Notes: generated from the letters alone by a model not told the origin. 64,000 nt of DNA from Brevibacillus porteri (GCF_003013475.1 NZ_PXZO01000002.1:186001-250000), one strand, 5' to 3'; positions 8,276 to 17,825 are shown, numbered from the stretch's first letter. Translations and numbers: made by a program.

Positions 8276-9097
8276 ATGAAAAGCACCGACTATCAACCTG
8301 TCGTCATTCCTCGTTCTTACAGTAAAATCATGACTTATCAAGAGCGTGACTATCACATTTTCGTAAGTATACCTGCCGATCCCCCTCCGGAATCAGGCTT
8401 TCCCGTCATATATTTGCTAGATGGCAACTCTGTTTTTGCAACCATGACCGAAGCGATACGGATACAATCACGTGGCCCTGAACGAACTGGCGTGTATCCT
8501 GCTATCATCGTCGGGATTGGTTATCCAACCGACGGTCCGTACCACCCTGCCCGTTTCTTTGATTACACGTATGAAGTTCCCGTCTCAGAGCTTCCTGGCA
8601 ACCCACAAGGAGCCGACTGGCCTCAGATGGGGGGAGCAGAGCAGTTCCTCACCTTTTTAGAGGAGGAGCTCAAGCCGAGTATCGAAAACGACTTCCCCAT
8701 CGATCGGACGCAACAAGCGATTTTTGGACATTCGTTAGGTGGCTTGTTTGTCTTGCATGTACTTTTGTCGAGACCACACGCTTTTCAGCGTTATATAGCT
8801 GGCAGTCCTTCGATCCATTGGAATGAGAGCGTACTGCTTGCGAAGGAAAGTCAATTACCGAGCCTGCTGACAGATGACCTCGACGTCCATGCACTCCTCA
8901 CCATCGGGGAGTTGGAAAACGATGGGCGATTCTTGGTCAAAGAAAAATCTCTGGCGATGATCGAACGATTGTCCTCCATGGGCAAAGGTCAGATCAAGGC
9001 ATCCTTTAAAGAATTTGCTGACGAAAATCATTCGTCCGTCTTGCCAGTCTTAATTAGCCAAGGACTCAAATTCGCTACGAAAAAAACTGCCCGCTAA
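8276..9097 (+). CDS. Alpha/beta-hydrolase, Fes/BesA-like esterase
   Basis: A 273-residue cytosolic hydrolase of the esterase D/Fes family, to which siderophore esterases such as BesA and IroE belong. Seen are VIYLLDGNSVFATMTEAIR near the N-terminus (oxyanion region), YHPARFFDYTYE, the nucleophile elbow in IFGHSLGGLFVLHVL, the acid segment LTIGELENDGR and a late ADENHSSVLP supplying the catalytic His. The ATG at 8276 follows GGAGAG. It stands alone with its own promoter and terminator, and no iron-transport or siderophore gene is adjacent. The ferric-siderophore role is therefore only a family-level suggestion, and no clear Fur box was found. Confidence 0.75.
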   Translation: MKSTDYQPVVIPRSYSKIMTYQERDYHIFVSIPADPPPESGFPVIYLLDGNSVFATMTEAIRIQSRGPERTGVYPAIIVGIGYPTDGPYHPARFFDYTYEVPVSELPGNPQGADWPQMGGAEQFLTFLEEELKPSIENDFPIDRTQQAIFGHSLGGLFVLHVLLSRPHAFQRYIAGSPSIHWNESVLLAKESQLPSLLTDDLDVHALLTIGELENDGRFLVKEKSLAMIERLSSMGKGQIKASFKEFADENHSSVLPVLISQGLKFATKKTAR

Positions 9098-9113
9098 AAA
9101 CGGGCAGTTTTTG
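9080..9113 (+). terminator. Terminator after the esterase
   Basis: ACTGCCCG pairs with CGGGCAGT around a short loop, with A and T runs on both sides, so it may work in both directions. The esterase stop codon lies inside it. Confidence 0.85.
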
Positions 9114-9128
9114 TTTATCATGACTCGC

Positions 9129-9641
9129 TTACTGTAGAGATAACACTTTGGTGATTTGGGGCAGCTCTTCGATGGCAGATACAATCGTCGGTGTAATCTC
9201 TTCATCGGTCACAGAGATAAGCAGGGCATTCTTCCCTTTTTGCTCACGCGATACATTCAACTTGGAAACATTGATTTGATGTTCGGCCAGTTTCCGTGAG
9301 ACATCATAAATCACGCCTGGATAATCAATATGGCGAACCAACAATCCATGGGCCCCTGGAGGTATGCGACACGCACAGTAATTGATTTCACTGATGTACA
9401 CTTCTCTCCAATCTTGCGCCAAGGTGTACTTGTTCGCTCCTACCCGCAACACCGCCAAATGATTCGCATATTCGCCGGAGCTATGTTGGACAGGAACCTT
9501 CGTCCCGAGTCCTTCCACTAACTGCGTTGCGATTTCCTCTTTATTTTCATGAGCAAGAATACTTAATTGTGCACCTGCTAACTCTGGCTCGAGTCTTTGA
9601 ATCAGTTCAGCTAGTTCACGCAGTCCAGCATATTGGGTCAT
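9129..9641 (-). CDS. Stand-alone ACT-domain protein, SerA regulatory-region-like
   Basis: 170 residues that look like the C-terminal regulatory half of D-3-phosphoglycerate dehydrogenase without the enzyme. The first part (about 5-85) resembles the intervening domain, with a helix LRELAELIQRLEPELAG and a strand GEYANHLAVLRVG. The second part (about 95-170) is an ACT domain, with HGLLVRHIDYPGVIYDVSR followed by LAEHQINVSKLNVSREQKG and ALLISVTDEEI. ACT domains bind amino acids such as serine. No catalytic domain or partner enzyme is adjacent. It could be a free regulatory subunit or a serine sensor. The ATG at 9641 has GAAGG upstream. Confidence 0.6.
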   Translation of the reverse strand: MTQYAGLRELAELIQRLEPELAGAQLSILAHENKEEIATQLVEGLGTKVPVQHSSGEYANHLAVLRVGANKYTLAQDWREVYISEINYCACRIPPGAHGLLVRHIDYPGVIYDVSRKLAEHQINVSKLNVSREQKGKNALLISVTDEEITPTIVSAIEELPQITKVLSLQ

Positions 9642-9680
9642 GTGTTGCCTTCACTCTCCCAGTCAGGTTTATCCTTGTTT

Positions 9681-10010
9681 TCACGGCAGAATCCAAGCTT
9701 CCGGCTCTTTCTTGATGGAGGATTCGTTATCAGCACGATACCAAGCCGTCAACGTTTGTCCATCTTTCGTATAGTAGATTCGGTAGATGGTATTGCCTTT
9801 TCCGCTATTGGTAAAAGGACTTTCCTCCTTCGGAACCGCTGTCACTCCACCCGCAACTACAACCCCGCCGTTCTCCTTGATGACGTTTTGGATCGTCGCC
9901 ATATGCTCTTTACCCATGTAGGCCATCCCGAAATAAGAGATGATCGCCAAGAGAACCGCTCCCGCCAAAAACGAAACGATAATCACTTTTGATTTTTTCG
10001 TAGCATCCAC
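9681..10010 (-). CDS. Small single-pass membrane protein, unknown function
   Basis: 109 residues with one N-terminal membrane helix (about 8-32, KVIIVSFLAGAVLLAIISYFG) and a soluble outer part, probably extracytoplasmic. That part contains NGGVVVAGGVTAVPKEESPF and TIYRIYYTKDGQTLTAWYRADN, which look like beta strands. It starts with GTG at 10010 after GGGGGAAG. It lies 21 bases after mnmA and could be cotranscribed with it. I do not recognise a family. Confidence 0.6.
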   Translation of the reverse strand: MDATKKSKVIIVSFLAGAVLLAIISYFGMAYMGKEHMATIQNVIKENGGVVVAGGVTAVPKEESPFTNSGKGNTIYRIYYTKDGQTLTAWYRADNESSIKKEPEAWILP

Positions 10011-10031
10011 CGAGTGCTTCCCCCGTCTATC

Positions 10032-11162
<1,131 letters not shown>

Positions 11163-11236
11163 TCAATTTGTACCATTACAGATTACCATGTTTCGCAAAA
11201 CAAATCATGTTTTGTTACACTTTTGCCCAATAGAAT

Positions 11237-11273
11237 GAAAAAACGCCTGACGCATAGTTGGCGCCAGACGTTT
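11237..11273 (-). terminator. Terminator after tlp
   Basis: On the minus strand AACGTCTGGCGC pairs with GCGTCAGGCGTT and is followed by six T. Confidence 0.8.
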
Positions 11274-11283
11274 GGTAGTAAGG

Positions 11284-11502
11284 TTAAGCCTGCGAAGATT
11301 CATCCTTGATTTCCGCGCGATATCCCTCGATGCTTTCTTCACGACGCTGATTTTTCGCTTCGAGGTTTGTTCTTTCCTCCTCGGAAATCTCGCCAGCATT
11401 AGCCGCTAGGTAAGCTTCGGACTCACGAATGTTCTCTTCCGTATTAGAAATCATGTTTTGCAGCTTTTCTGCGTTGTCAGAACGGTCATCCGGCTTCGCC
11501 AT
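11284..11502 (-). CDS. tlp: Small acid-soluble spore protein Tlp
   Basis: A 72-residue, highly charged, Cys-free protein matching the Tlp (thioredoxin-like, but not thioredoxin) spore protein family. It opens MAKPDDRSDNAEKLQNMI and continues with TEENIRESE and a helical acidic/basic stretch EERTNLEAKNQRREESIEGY. Such proteins are made in the forespore under sigma-G or sigma-F. I could not define that promoter. AGGAGG precedes the ATG at 11502. It is monocistronic, with a terminator at 11237-11273. Its presence marks the organism as an endospore former. Confidence 0.88.
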   Translation of the reverse strand: MAKPDDRSDNAEKLQNMISNTEENIRESEAYLAANAGEISEEERTNLEAKNQRREESIEGYRAEIKDESSQA

Positions 11503-11580
11503 GATCGATACGCCTCCTACAAAGGGTTATATGCAACACCTTTACCATTGTGCGCCAATCATGGTTTCTTTATGTACCCG

Positions 11581-11589
11581 TGTTATAAT
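11581..11589 (+). promoter_or_regulatory. Extended -10 promoter element
   Basis: TG-T-TATAAT, 38 bases before the start of the small gene at 11627. No convincing -35 is seen, as expected for an extended -10. Confidence 0.5.
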
Positions 11590-11626
11590 AGAAGAAACGG
11601 ATTAAACGAAAAAGAGGGTTTCCCCT

Positions 11627-11842
11627 ATGGCTTCCTTAGATTTGCTGGAAAGAAAGCTGCTTCGGATCATCTCTGATACAGATCCCGTCCGCCTGAAACG
11701 ACAATGGGTGAAGGGGCAAAAAGTACCTGTATCCGAGGTGGAACAGCGCATGCGAATCGATCTTCTCTTGCGCAGACTCGACAAGCTACCTGAGGCCAAG
11801 CGCCAAGAAGTGCTTGCGCTACTCAAATGGTTTAACTGGTAG
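11627..11842 (+). CDS. Small hypothetical protein
   Basis: 71 residues, predicted all helical and strongly basic (MASLDLLERKLLRIISDTD, then RMRIDLLLRRLDKLPEAKR and a terminal ALLKWFNW). GAGGG precedes the ATG at 11627, and an extended -10 promoter is close upstream. It converges with the DUF952 gene only 3 bases away. I recognise no family. The regular heptad-like leucines suggest a small helical bundle or coiled coil. Confidence 0.6.
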   Translation: MASLDLLERKLLRIISDTDPVRLKRQWVKGQKVPVSEVEQRMRIDLLLRRLDKLPEAKRQEVLALLKWFNW

Positions 11843-11845
11843 AGA

Positions 11846-12196
11846 TTAGCGGATGGACGTTCCCAGACGCCACTGGCCGTCTATCCGATTTAATTGCTTC
11901 ATATCCACAATCGCATCTTGATTCAACGGTCCGTAGATGTGCGGATACAGCAATCCATCCTTCGCTGCCTCGTATTTTACTTCCGAAGTCGTTTTGGTTT
12001 CATCGACAACGAGTACATACAACTCCTCGTCAAACTGTGCGTAGACGCGGTTTGCTACCTTTTCAAGCAGCTCGTCCCCTTTTGTCGCGTGAATAAAGCC
12101 TTCCTGCTCGTAATCGCGCGGTAAGTAGTGATCCTTGTCCATCCACTTTTCCCAATATGCTTTTGGTACCATGCAGTAAATGATAGAGTCTTGCAT
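11846..12196 (-). CDS. DUF952 family protein
   Basis: 116 residues of the DUF952 family, small proteins with a fold related to ADP-ribosyltransferase-like or glutathione-S-transferase-associated domains and no proven function. The signature EQEGFIHATKGDELLEKVAN and the late HIYGPLNQDAIVDMKQLNR are clear. GGAGGAG precedes the ATG at 12196. It lies 19 bases downstream of another small gene on the same strand and may be cotranscribed with it. Confidence 0.8.
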   Translation of the reverse strand: MQDSIIYCMVPKAYWEKWMDKDHYLPRDYEQEGFIHATKGDELLEKVANRVYAQFDEELYVLVVDETKTTSEVKYEAAKDGLLYPHIYGPLNQDAIVDMKQLNRIDGQWRLGTSIR

Positions 12197-12215
12197 GTTT
12201 CTCCTCCAAATTTGA

Positions 12216-12461
12216 TTATTTTTTTGGCATTGCTTTGTTCAGGTGACGCATAGCTTTATCATAGAACATCTGGTCCATCTGCCCTTGATCATATCGCCAT
12301 TGAATGAAGTTACGCAGAGAGTGCAAATCCACCCAGGCATCCTTCGCTTGCGGATTGCGGTCAGGTACGTCTCCTGTTATTTCACCCTCGTAGACAAGCT
12401 TCGCCATCTCGGTTGGGTGCATGCCGATCTGATAAGCGATTTGGTGTAATGCGATTTTCAT
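12216..12461 (-). CDS. Small hypothetical protein
   Basis: 81 residues, MKIALHQIAYQIGMHPTEMAK then EGEITGDVPDRN and WVDLHSLRNFIQWRYDQGQMD. The first 30 residues could form a helix-turn-helix (AYQIGMHPTEMAKLVYEG), but this is not a recognised family. GGGGAGG lies only 4 bases before the ATG at 12461, a tight spacing. It is upstream of the DUF952 gene and probably in one transcript with it. Confidence 0.55.
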   Translation of the reverse strand: MKIALHQIAYQIGMHPTEMAKLVYEGEITGDVPDRNPQAKDAWVDLHSLRNFIQWRYDQGQMDQMFYDKAMRHLNKAMPKK

Positions 12462-12626
12462 GGAGCCTCCCCTTGCTTTCGCATGGATACATCTTATCTT
12501 CCGTCTATTGTGCCAGTCTTTTCGAATGATGCCAAGCCCCTAGCACTACTCCCAAAGGTTGTACCTTCCTCCCTTGCGTTTTGCTACAATGAACACAGTA
12601 TTACAAGGAAGGGGCGGTATCCCATC

Positions 12627-13634
12627 ATGTCAAAACAACGAGATCAACCACGAAAGAGATGGTTCCAGCGAAAACGCATCTGGATTCCCCTTCTTTTCAT
12701 CGCATTCCTGTTTCTGGGTAACAGCTCTTATTTTGCAAAAGAGCCTGAAGGCGAGCCTTTTTTACTTGCTCACCGCGGGATGGCACAAACCTTTCATATG
12801 GAGAACATCACCAATGAAACTTGTACGGCAGAACGGATTTATCCACCGGAGCACCCGTACCTGGAAAATACGATTCCTTCCATGAAAGCGGCTTTTGATG
12901 CAGGCGCGGACGTCGTCGAGCTCGATGTGCAATGGACCAAAGACAATCGATTCGCCGTGTTTCATGACTGGACGCTCGACTGTCGGACAAATGGTACAGG
13001 TGTCACGAGAGATTATACCTTGGCCGAATTACAACAGCTCGACATTGGCCACAATTACACAGCGGATGAAGGGAAGACCTTTCCCTTCCGTGGAAAAGGG
13101 ATTGGTATGATGCCCTCTCTCGATGATGTGCTACAAACATTCCCTGATCGCTCCCTGCTTATCCATATCAAAAGCAATGACCCACTTGAGGGGAAAGCGT
13201 TGGCGGATGTTTTGGCAGCATTGCCTGCCGAGCGACTGGCACAGCTCTCTGTTTATGGCGGTGACAAGCCAATTGAGATACTGAAACAACAAATGCCAGA
13301 GCTGCGTGTCATGTCCAAAGCATCACTAAAAAGCTGCCTCATTCCATACATGGCAGTAGGGTGGTCCGGCTATGTGCCCGATGCCTGTTCACAGACTCAA
13401 CTACATATTCCTGATCAGATCGGCCCTTGGCTCTGGGGTTGGCCGAATCGTTTCATGGCAAGAATGGAAGCAGAAGACACCCGCGTGATCTTAGTCGCAG
13501 GCAGTGGAGATGTGTCGCAAGGCTTTGATGTTCCGACTGATTTAAAACGAGTGCCCGCAAGCTTTACAGGGGGCATATGGACGAACCGGATTGATCTGAT
13601 CGGTCCAGCCTTTCACGAAAACGTAGAAAAATAA
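12627..13634 (+). CDS. Membrane-anchored glycerophosphodiester phosphodiesterase
   Basis: Hydrolyses glycerophosphodiesters to glycerol-3-phosphate and an alcohol. The 335 residues start with a basic stretch and a membrane anchor or signal (about 15-33, RIWIPLLFIAFLFLG). The catalytic domain shows LLAHRGMAQ, ENTIPSMKAAFDAGADVVEL followed by DVQWTKD, and VFHDWTLDCRTNGTG, which hold the general acid/base His residues and Ca-binding Glu/Asp of the GDPD family. The active site should face outside. AAGGAAGGGG sits before the ATG at 12627. An extended -10 (TGCTACAAT) ends at 12590. The longer frame from 12483 lacks a ribosome site. Confidence 0.85.
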   Translation: MSKQRDQPRKRWFQRKRIWIPLLFIAFLFLGNSSYFAKEPEGEPFLLAHRGMAQTFHMENITNETCTAERIYPPEHPYLENTIPSMKAAFDAGADVVELDVQWTKDNRFAVFHDWTLDCRTNGTGVTRDYTLAELQQLDIGHNYTADEGKTFPFRGKGIGMMPSLDDVLQTFPDRSLLIHIKSNDPLEGKALADVLAALPAERLAQLSVYGGDKPIEILKQQMPELRVMSKASLKSCLIPYMAVGWSGYVPDACSQTQLHIPDQIGPWLWGWPNRFMARMEAEDTRVILVAGSGDVSQGFDVPTDLKRVPASFTGGIWTNRIDLIGPAFHENVEK

Positions 13635-13706
13635 TGAAACGCTTCTCTAACATATTCGTATATACTTATACGAAATAGACTTCCAACCTAACTAGGAGTG
13701 ATTGAT

Positions 13707-13895
13707 ATGCTCAAGAAGCTTTTGAAAAATTTACTCGGTAATCACTCATCTTCGCACAAGTACCGGAAATACAGCAGCAGCGATTACAAACATCGCAGAA
13801 AATACAGCTCTAGTAGTAATCGGTACGGCCATTCCCATCACGGCAGCTCTCATTATAAAAGAAAGCGTTCCAGCCGTAGCTTCTTCAGTAGTTAA
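13707..13895 (+). CDS. Ser/His/Lys-rich small basic protein
   Basis: 62 residues starting MLKKLLKNLLGNHSSSHK, then short repeats of the type KYSSSS, YGHSHHGSS and RKRSSRS. The composition is almost only Ser, His, Lys, Arg and Tyr, so it is probably unstructured. AGGAG at 13694-13698 selects the ATG at 13707 over a GTG at 13698. Low-complexity basic proteins of this kind occur in spore coats and as metal- or nucleic-acid-binding tails. No family can be named. Confidence 0.55.
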   Translation: MLKKLLKNLLGNHSSSHKYRKYSSSDYKHRRKYSSSSNRYGHSHHGSSHYKRKRSSRSFFSS

Positions 13896-13923
13896 ACAAT
13901 TGTTTAACAAATGAACTGACAAC

Positions 13924-13954
13924 AAAACTCCGCTAAGCGCTAGCGGAGTTTTTT
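13924..13954 (+). terminator. Shared terminator
   Basis: AAAACTCCGCTA pairs with TAGCGGAGTTTT across a short loop, with T run. It serves the small basic gene and, from the other strand, the P1 peptidase gene. Confidence 0.8.
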
Positions 13955-13957
13955 CAT

Positions 13958-15010
13958 TTAACGAGACATGATTTCTACGAAACGATCAAGTGGTAATGCA
14001 TGTACGGTTCTGTTTTTCTGGCCTTGTATCGTTTCCGCCATTAACATGGAGTTCAGGATCGCTTCCTTGACCGCTTCGATCGCTGCTTCAAACAGTGCAT
14101 CCAGTTGTTCGGACGGAAACATTTGCATTGTGCTCATTTGCTCGTCGCCATATGAATAGCAATTTCCAGTTGAAAAGGTCAGAAAGAAATCACCGCTGCC
14201 CTCCTCGCCAATCGCGCCAAGCTGTGCCATCGCGAGTGACGCTCGCTTGGAAATGCGCTTGCATTGTGTCGGCAAGAGAGGCGCGTCTGTCGCAATCGTG
14301 ACTAAGAAAGAACCATCATTTTCTGGTGTTACCCACGGCAAAGGAACTTCATTTTCGGAGATCATCTGGCCCACAGGAATACCATTCACTTTCAAATCCT
14401 GTCTTCTGCCAAAATTCGTCTGCACTAATGCCCCAACAGTAAAAGTGCCACATTCAGTCTCGACGATGCGTGAGGAGGTTCCGATTCCGCCCTTGAATTC
14501 GAAGCAGATCATCCCGGTACCTCCGCCTACATTGCCTTCCTCGACATTTCCTGTATGCGCCTCTACAATCGCTTCTTCCAAATCCTCATACTGAATCTGC
14601 GTCTTTTCGAGATCACTTAACCAACCATCCCATGTCTCCGCGACGATTCCATTAGAAAACGGTTCAAGCCCCTCGATTTTTCTCGTCGCACGAGCAAGAT
14701 GATGATGTGCCAGCCCTAGCAGATGGCTTCCCGTAAATACGATCGGTGTCACAAGCGTACCGGTCTCTTCTATCCAGTGACTTCCCGTAAACTCTCCCGT
14801 ACCGTTAAAGGAGAAAAAACCAACAGGAAAATGCTGCCCCTCCAATTGTCCGTCGTTGGGAACTATCACCGTGACACCTGAACAAACGTCTTCCTTGTGA
14901 ATCGTTTTGTGGCCGACTCGGACTCCTTTTACATCTGTAATTGCATTATACACACCTGGGGTACCCGTCCCAATCAATACGCCACATTCTCTCGCCCGTT
15001 TTCTCGTCAT
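13958..15010 (-). CDS. P1 family peptidase (DmpA/BapA-type)
   Basis: 350 residues of the P1 (DmpA) family of self-processing N-terminal nucleophile aminopeptidases, which act on N-terminal D- or L-residues or beta-peptides. Family landmarks are GVLIGTGTPGVYNAITDVKG, RVGHKTI, the block EEGNVGGGTGMICFEFKGGI followed by GTSSR, and late ISKRASLAMAQLG. The mature nucleophile is created by internal cleavage. I did not pin the exact residue. The start ATG at 15010 overlaps the stop of the upstream GNAT gene (ATGA), so the two are translationally coupled. AGGAGA precedes it. Confidence 0.85.
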   Translation of the reverse strand: MTRKRARECGVLIGTGTPGVYNAITDVKGVRVGHKTIHKEDVCSGVTVIVPNDGQLEGQHFPVGFFSFNGTGEFTGSHWIEETGTLVTPIVFTGSHLLGLAHHHLARATRKIEGLEPFSNGIVAETWDGWLSDLEKTQIQYEDLEEAIVEAHTGNVEEGNVGGGTGMICFEFKGGIGTSSRIVETECGTFTVGALVQTNFGRRQDLKVNGIPVGQMISENEVPLPWVTPENDGSFLVTIATDAPLLPTQCKRISKRASLAMAQLGAIGEEGSGDFFLTFSTGNCYSYGDEQMSTMQMFPSEQLDALFEAAIEAVKEAILNSMLMAETIQGQKNRTVHALPLDRFVEIMSR

Positions 15011-15570
15011 GTTACTCTCCTGTCATTTATGAATCTTCCCATAATAATGGTGTTGTAGTAATTGCCATCGGAAAGAACTTTGTCACCCCTGAGTACCCCT
15101 TCGATTTCAAAACCAAATCGTTTGTACAGTTCAATGGCTTTCTCATTCGTTTCCATCACATTCAACGTCATTTTGGTAATGTGGTTGGCGTCTGCCCAGG
15201 CAACTGATTCTTGCAAGAGATTCTTCCCAATGCCATAACCCCATAACTCTTGTAAGACGCATACACCAAACTCTACTTTGTGTGCAAATCTGTTTAAGTA
15301 AACACCTGCACATCTGGAAAACCCGACAATCCGATCCTGTACAACCGCAACTAAAAACAAGTTTCTTGGACTTTCTGCATCCGTACTGATGATGTGTTCG
15401 AATCCTTGCACATCGATGAAAGCCTCTCCTCTTTCTCTGTCCAAATTTTCAGTCTCTCCATCGATTTGTAGTCGCAATTCCGACAACTGTTTTGCATCTG
15501 TTTCTATTGCAGAGCGAATCGTGTAGGATAACCCGTTCACAGAAAGTAGTTGTTGGCTGATTATCATCAT
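15007..15570 (-). CDS. GNAT family N-acetyltransferase
   Basis: 187 residues with a GNAT fold, transferring acetyl from acetyl-CoA to an amine. Motif A is seen around EFGVCVLQELWGYGIGKNLL (the Q/R-x-x-G-x-G/A loop is WGYGIG). The motif B region is MTLNVMETNEKAIELYKRFG followed by FEIEGVLRGD, close to RimI/RimL-like small acetyltransferases. AGGAG precedes the ATG at 15570. It is coupled by ATGA overlap to the P1 peptidase, so the pair may handle the same peptide or amine. The substrate is unknown. Confidence 0.85.
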   Translation of the reverse strand: MMIISQQLLSVNGLSYTIRSAIETDAKQLSELRLQIDGETENLDRERGEAFIDVQGFEHIISTDAESPRNLFLVAVVQDRIVGFSRCAGVYLNRFAHKVEFGVCVLQELWGYGIGKNLLQESVAWADANHITKMTLNVMETNEKAIELYKRFGFEIEGVLRGDKVLSDGNYYNTIIMGRFINDRRVT

Positions 15571-15742
15571 TTTTCTCCTATTGGTAATATTTCGGTCTTT
15601 TATTCTATCATAGGTAGAAATCTTTGTGAATCTTCTCTCTTCATACTAGAAAAGGAAATCACATTGTTTACATAATATTTATTATGTTCATTTATACGCC
15701 TGACTGTGGATATGCTACAATAAGGGAAAGGAGCGTGCTCGC

Positions 15743-15976
15743 ATGAATTTTTCCAAATCATTTTATTATACGGTCGACCATTCCAAGGTAGAGGAATATA
15801 AACAGATGCTTGATCTAATGAAAGTCCCCTACATCGTGGAAGCACCGATCGTCTTGCTAAATCAAGGAGCGAATGAATACTCCTTCGTTTTTCCTAACAT
15901 GTCAGGTCGTCTTTATGGAATGGTGAGCAAGTTATTTCAAGCCGATGGGAAGCCATATCCGAAGAATGAAACATAG
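15743..15976 (+). CDS. Small hypothetical protein
   Basis: 77 residues, MNFSKSFYYTVDHSKVEEYK, then VPYIVEAPIVLLNQG and SFVFPNMSGRLYGMVSKLF, alternating helix and strands like a small ferredoxin-like domain. AAAGGAG precedes the ATG at 15743, and TACAAT at about 15716 may be its -10. No family is recognised. A short hairpin (GACCCAATGATTGGGTC, 15988-16004) follows the gene without a T run on this strand. Confidence 0.55.
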   Translation: MNFSKSFYYTVDHSKVEEYKQMLDLMKVPYIVEAPIVLLNQGANEYSFVFPNMSGRLYGMVSKLFQADGKPYPKNET

Positions 15977-16135
15977 GCAAAAAAAAGGACCCAATGATTG
16001 GGTCAAATAGAAAGTGGAGAGAATGCATGCTATGTAACATATCCTAACATGAAAAGAACGGATGTCAACCAAAATTTCGAATTTTCTGTGCTTTTGTGTT
16101 AGATTTCATTACATATAGACTTGGATTTTTGTGCG

Positions 16136-16181
16136 AAAAGAAAGAAACCCTACATGAGTTGAATTTCATGTAAGGTTTCCA
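16136..16181 (-). terminator. Terminator downstream of the 16191 gene
   Basis: GAAACCTTACATG pairs with CATGTAGGGTTTC in the minus-strand RNA, followed by a T-rich run. Confidence 0.65.
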
Positions 16182-16190
16182 TACGCACAG

Positions 16191-16442
16191 CTATGCATGG
16201 ACATTGAGTATTTTCTCCATCTCGATCCATTGACTAATCGTTTGGTTTGCTAATTGAACACGCCTGGCCTTCGGGTCTACCCATTTAACCACACCCCACA
16301 TGCTGCACGTATTCCCCCGCTCCCCCTCAAAGGACACACACCAGCTCACATTCAATGGATAATTTTCTCTCCCCGAATCTCGTAGCATGTACATAAATGC
16401 CTCTCTTTCTTTGTCCGTTACTTCAAGATCTCCGTTAGCCAC
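16191..16442 (-). CDS. Small protein, possibly YolD-like
   Basis: 83 residues starting with GTG at 16442 after GGTGG. The C-terminal part (WGVVKWVDPKARRVQLANQT, then WIEMEKILNV) resembles the strand pattern of YolD-like/WYL-related small proteins, in which a short beta sheet ends in W-I-x-x-x-x-I. The match is weak. The N-terminal half (KEREAFMYMLRDSGRENYPL) is helical. It is monocistronic with its own terminator. Confidence 0.5.
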   Translation of the reverse strand: MANGDLEVTDKEREAFMYMLRDSGRENYPLNVSWCVSFEGERGNTCSMWGVVKWVDPKARRVQLANQTISQWIEMEKILNVHA

Positions 16443-16627
16443 GCGTTTCCACCCGCCTCATCCTGTGTGAGAAATTGTATTTCCATTATAGTGATTACGA
16501 ACACAAGTTCGCAACCTTTTTTTCAATTCCTCATGAACGGGGAGAGAAAACGGTAGGTACTTGCCTTATGAGAGGTTCCTCTCGAAAAGTCTCCCCATTT
16601 GTTCTGCCAAGTCTTGAGGACCATAAG

Positions 16628-16666
16628 AAAAAAGCCGTTTTCCAAAAATTAATTGGAAAACGGCTC
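16628..16666 (-). terminator. Terminator of the symporter gene
   Basis: GCCGTTTTCC pairs with GGAAAACGGC across an AT loop, followed by six T on the minus strand. The stretch 16443-16627 upstream of it shows no gene I can support. Confidence 0.85.
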
Positions 16667-16672
16667 TTACTT

Positions 16673-17647
16673 TTAACTCGATAATTCCTGTGTTTGATGC
16701 TGCGGTCTTTTCTCGACCAGCTCCAAAAACTTTCCGAAGGTAGAAGCGAGTATTTGCTGAAAAAGCATACCGAGAACAACGGGAAGTGCAACAGGCGCAG
16801 GAAAGTACGTGATCGCCATAACTGCCCCAGCACTAATGTTTCGCATTCCACTGTTGAAGGTTAACGTGACGATCACATCCCGCTCCCATCCGAACAGCCG
16901 TGCGATCCCCCACCCCATCAAATAACCCAAGATAGCTACAAACAACACAAGGACCGCCATCCCCACCAGTTTTGCGTCCATCATATGAAAGTAAGACGAG
17001 ACCATCGAGCTGTTGATCGCGACGACAACACCCATTCCCATCTTAGAAAATGGTGCTAATTTTGGTGCCAGCGTTTTTTTGACGTTCCCTTTTGATAAAT
17101 GGTTGAGCAGCATACCAACAAGCGATGGCAACACGATCATATAAAATAAACCCTTCATCAGTTCAGCCAAATCCATCTCCACTGTTGCCCCTAAAAACAA
17201 GGACATCCCCAATGGAACAATCAATGGGGAGAGCATCGTATCCAACAAAATAATGGATAGCGTTAGTGCGATGTTCCCGAAATAAATCGATGACCACAAA
17301 AAGCTCGTGATCCCCGTTGGAATTAAAGCAGCCAATAAAAAGCCCGTGATGACATGGATATCATCTGGATAAAACAACCGTGCCATTGACCAAGCAATTA
17401 GCGGCATAAGGGCATGAAGAATGAATAAGTTGACGATTAAAGGCAGTGGTCTGGTCAGTACCTTTGCAAATTCTTTAAATCCTGAACCCAGACTGCCGGC
17501 AAATGTCATGAAGGCAAATACCCAAGGAGACAAAAAAGCAAACGGTTGCAAATGTGTTCCTGCTATTACGCCAATGGCAACACTACTCGGCGTGAGTATG
17601 GGCATGATTTTCTCTAGCGATCGATTCAGTTTGGCTAACCCGTTCAT
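16673..17647 (-). CDS. Bile acid:sodium symporter family (BASS) transporter
   Basis: 324 residues with nine or ten hydrophobic segments, matching the BASS family, Na-coupled importers of organic anions (bile acids in animals; pantoate or pyruvate in some relatives). Seen are FAFMTFAGSLGSGFKEFAKV, LLAALIPTGITSFLWSSIYF with the conserved proline break, and TLTFNSGMRNISAGAVMAI, which corresponds to the crossover helix with the GMRN motif. The start is the ATG at 17647, 8 bases after GAGG. A GTG three codons upstream is too close to it. The substrate is not predictable. It is monocistronic. Confidence 0.85.
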   Translation of the reverse strand: MNGLAKLNRSLEKIMPILTPSSVAIGVIAGTHLQPFAFLSPWVFAFMTFAGSLGSGFKEFAKVLTRPLPLIVNLFILHALMPLIAWSMARLFYPDDIHVITGFLLAALIPTGITSFLWSSIYFGNIALTLSIILLDTMLSPLIVPLGMSLFLGATVEMDLAELMKGLFYMIVLPSLVGMLLNHLSKGNVKKTLAPKLAPFSKMGMGVVVAINSSMVSSYFHMMDAKLVGMAVLVLFVAILGYLMGWGIARLFGWERDVIVTLTFNSGMRNISAGAVMAITYFPAPVALPVVLGMLFQQILASTFGKFLELVEKRPQHQTQELSS

Positions 17648-17825
17648 CTGATACACCTCAAGTCTCGTCCTTTGATGCTATTGATGTGAGGTATGTTATC
17701 ATGAACAGATTATTGTTACAAGACCAAAGTTCATTAGTAGATTACATACAAGTCATATATTCGCAATTTCACCTTGCATACTTTCGCGCCTGGGAGTAAA
17801 GCCTATGACGGAAAGGAGGTATTTT

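Noticed and set aside
8276-9097. Esterase gene as a siderophore-release enzyme of the NRPS cluster
   Set aside because: It is more than 30 kb away, has its own promoter and terminator, and no siderophore or iron transport gene is adjacent.
15988-16004. Hairpin GACCCAATGATTGGGTC as a terminator
   Set aside because: The stem is short and the A run is on the wrong side for the upstream plus-strand gene; no minus-strand gene clearly ends there.
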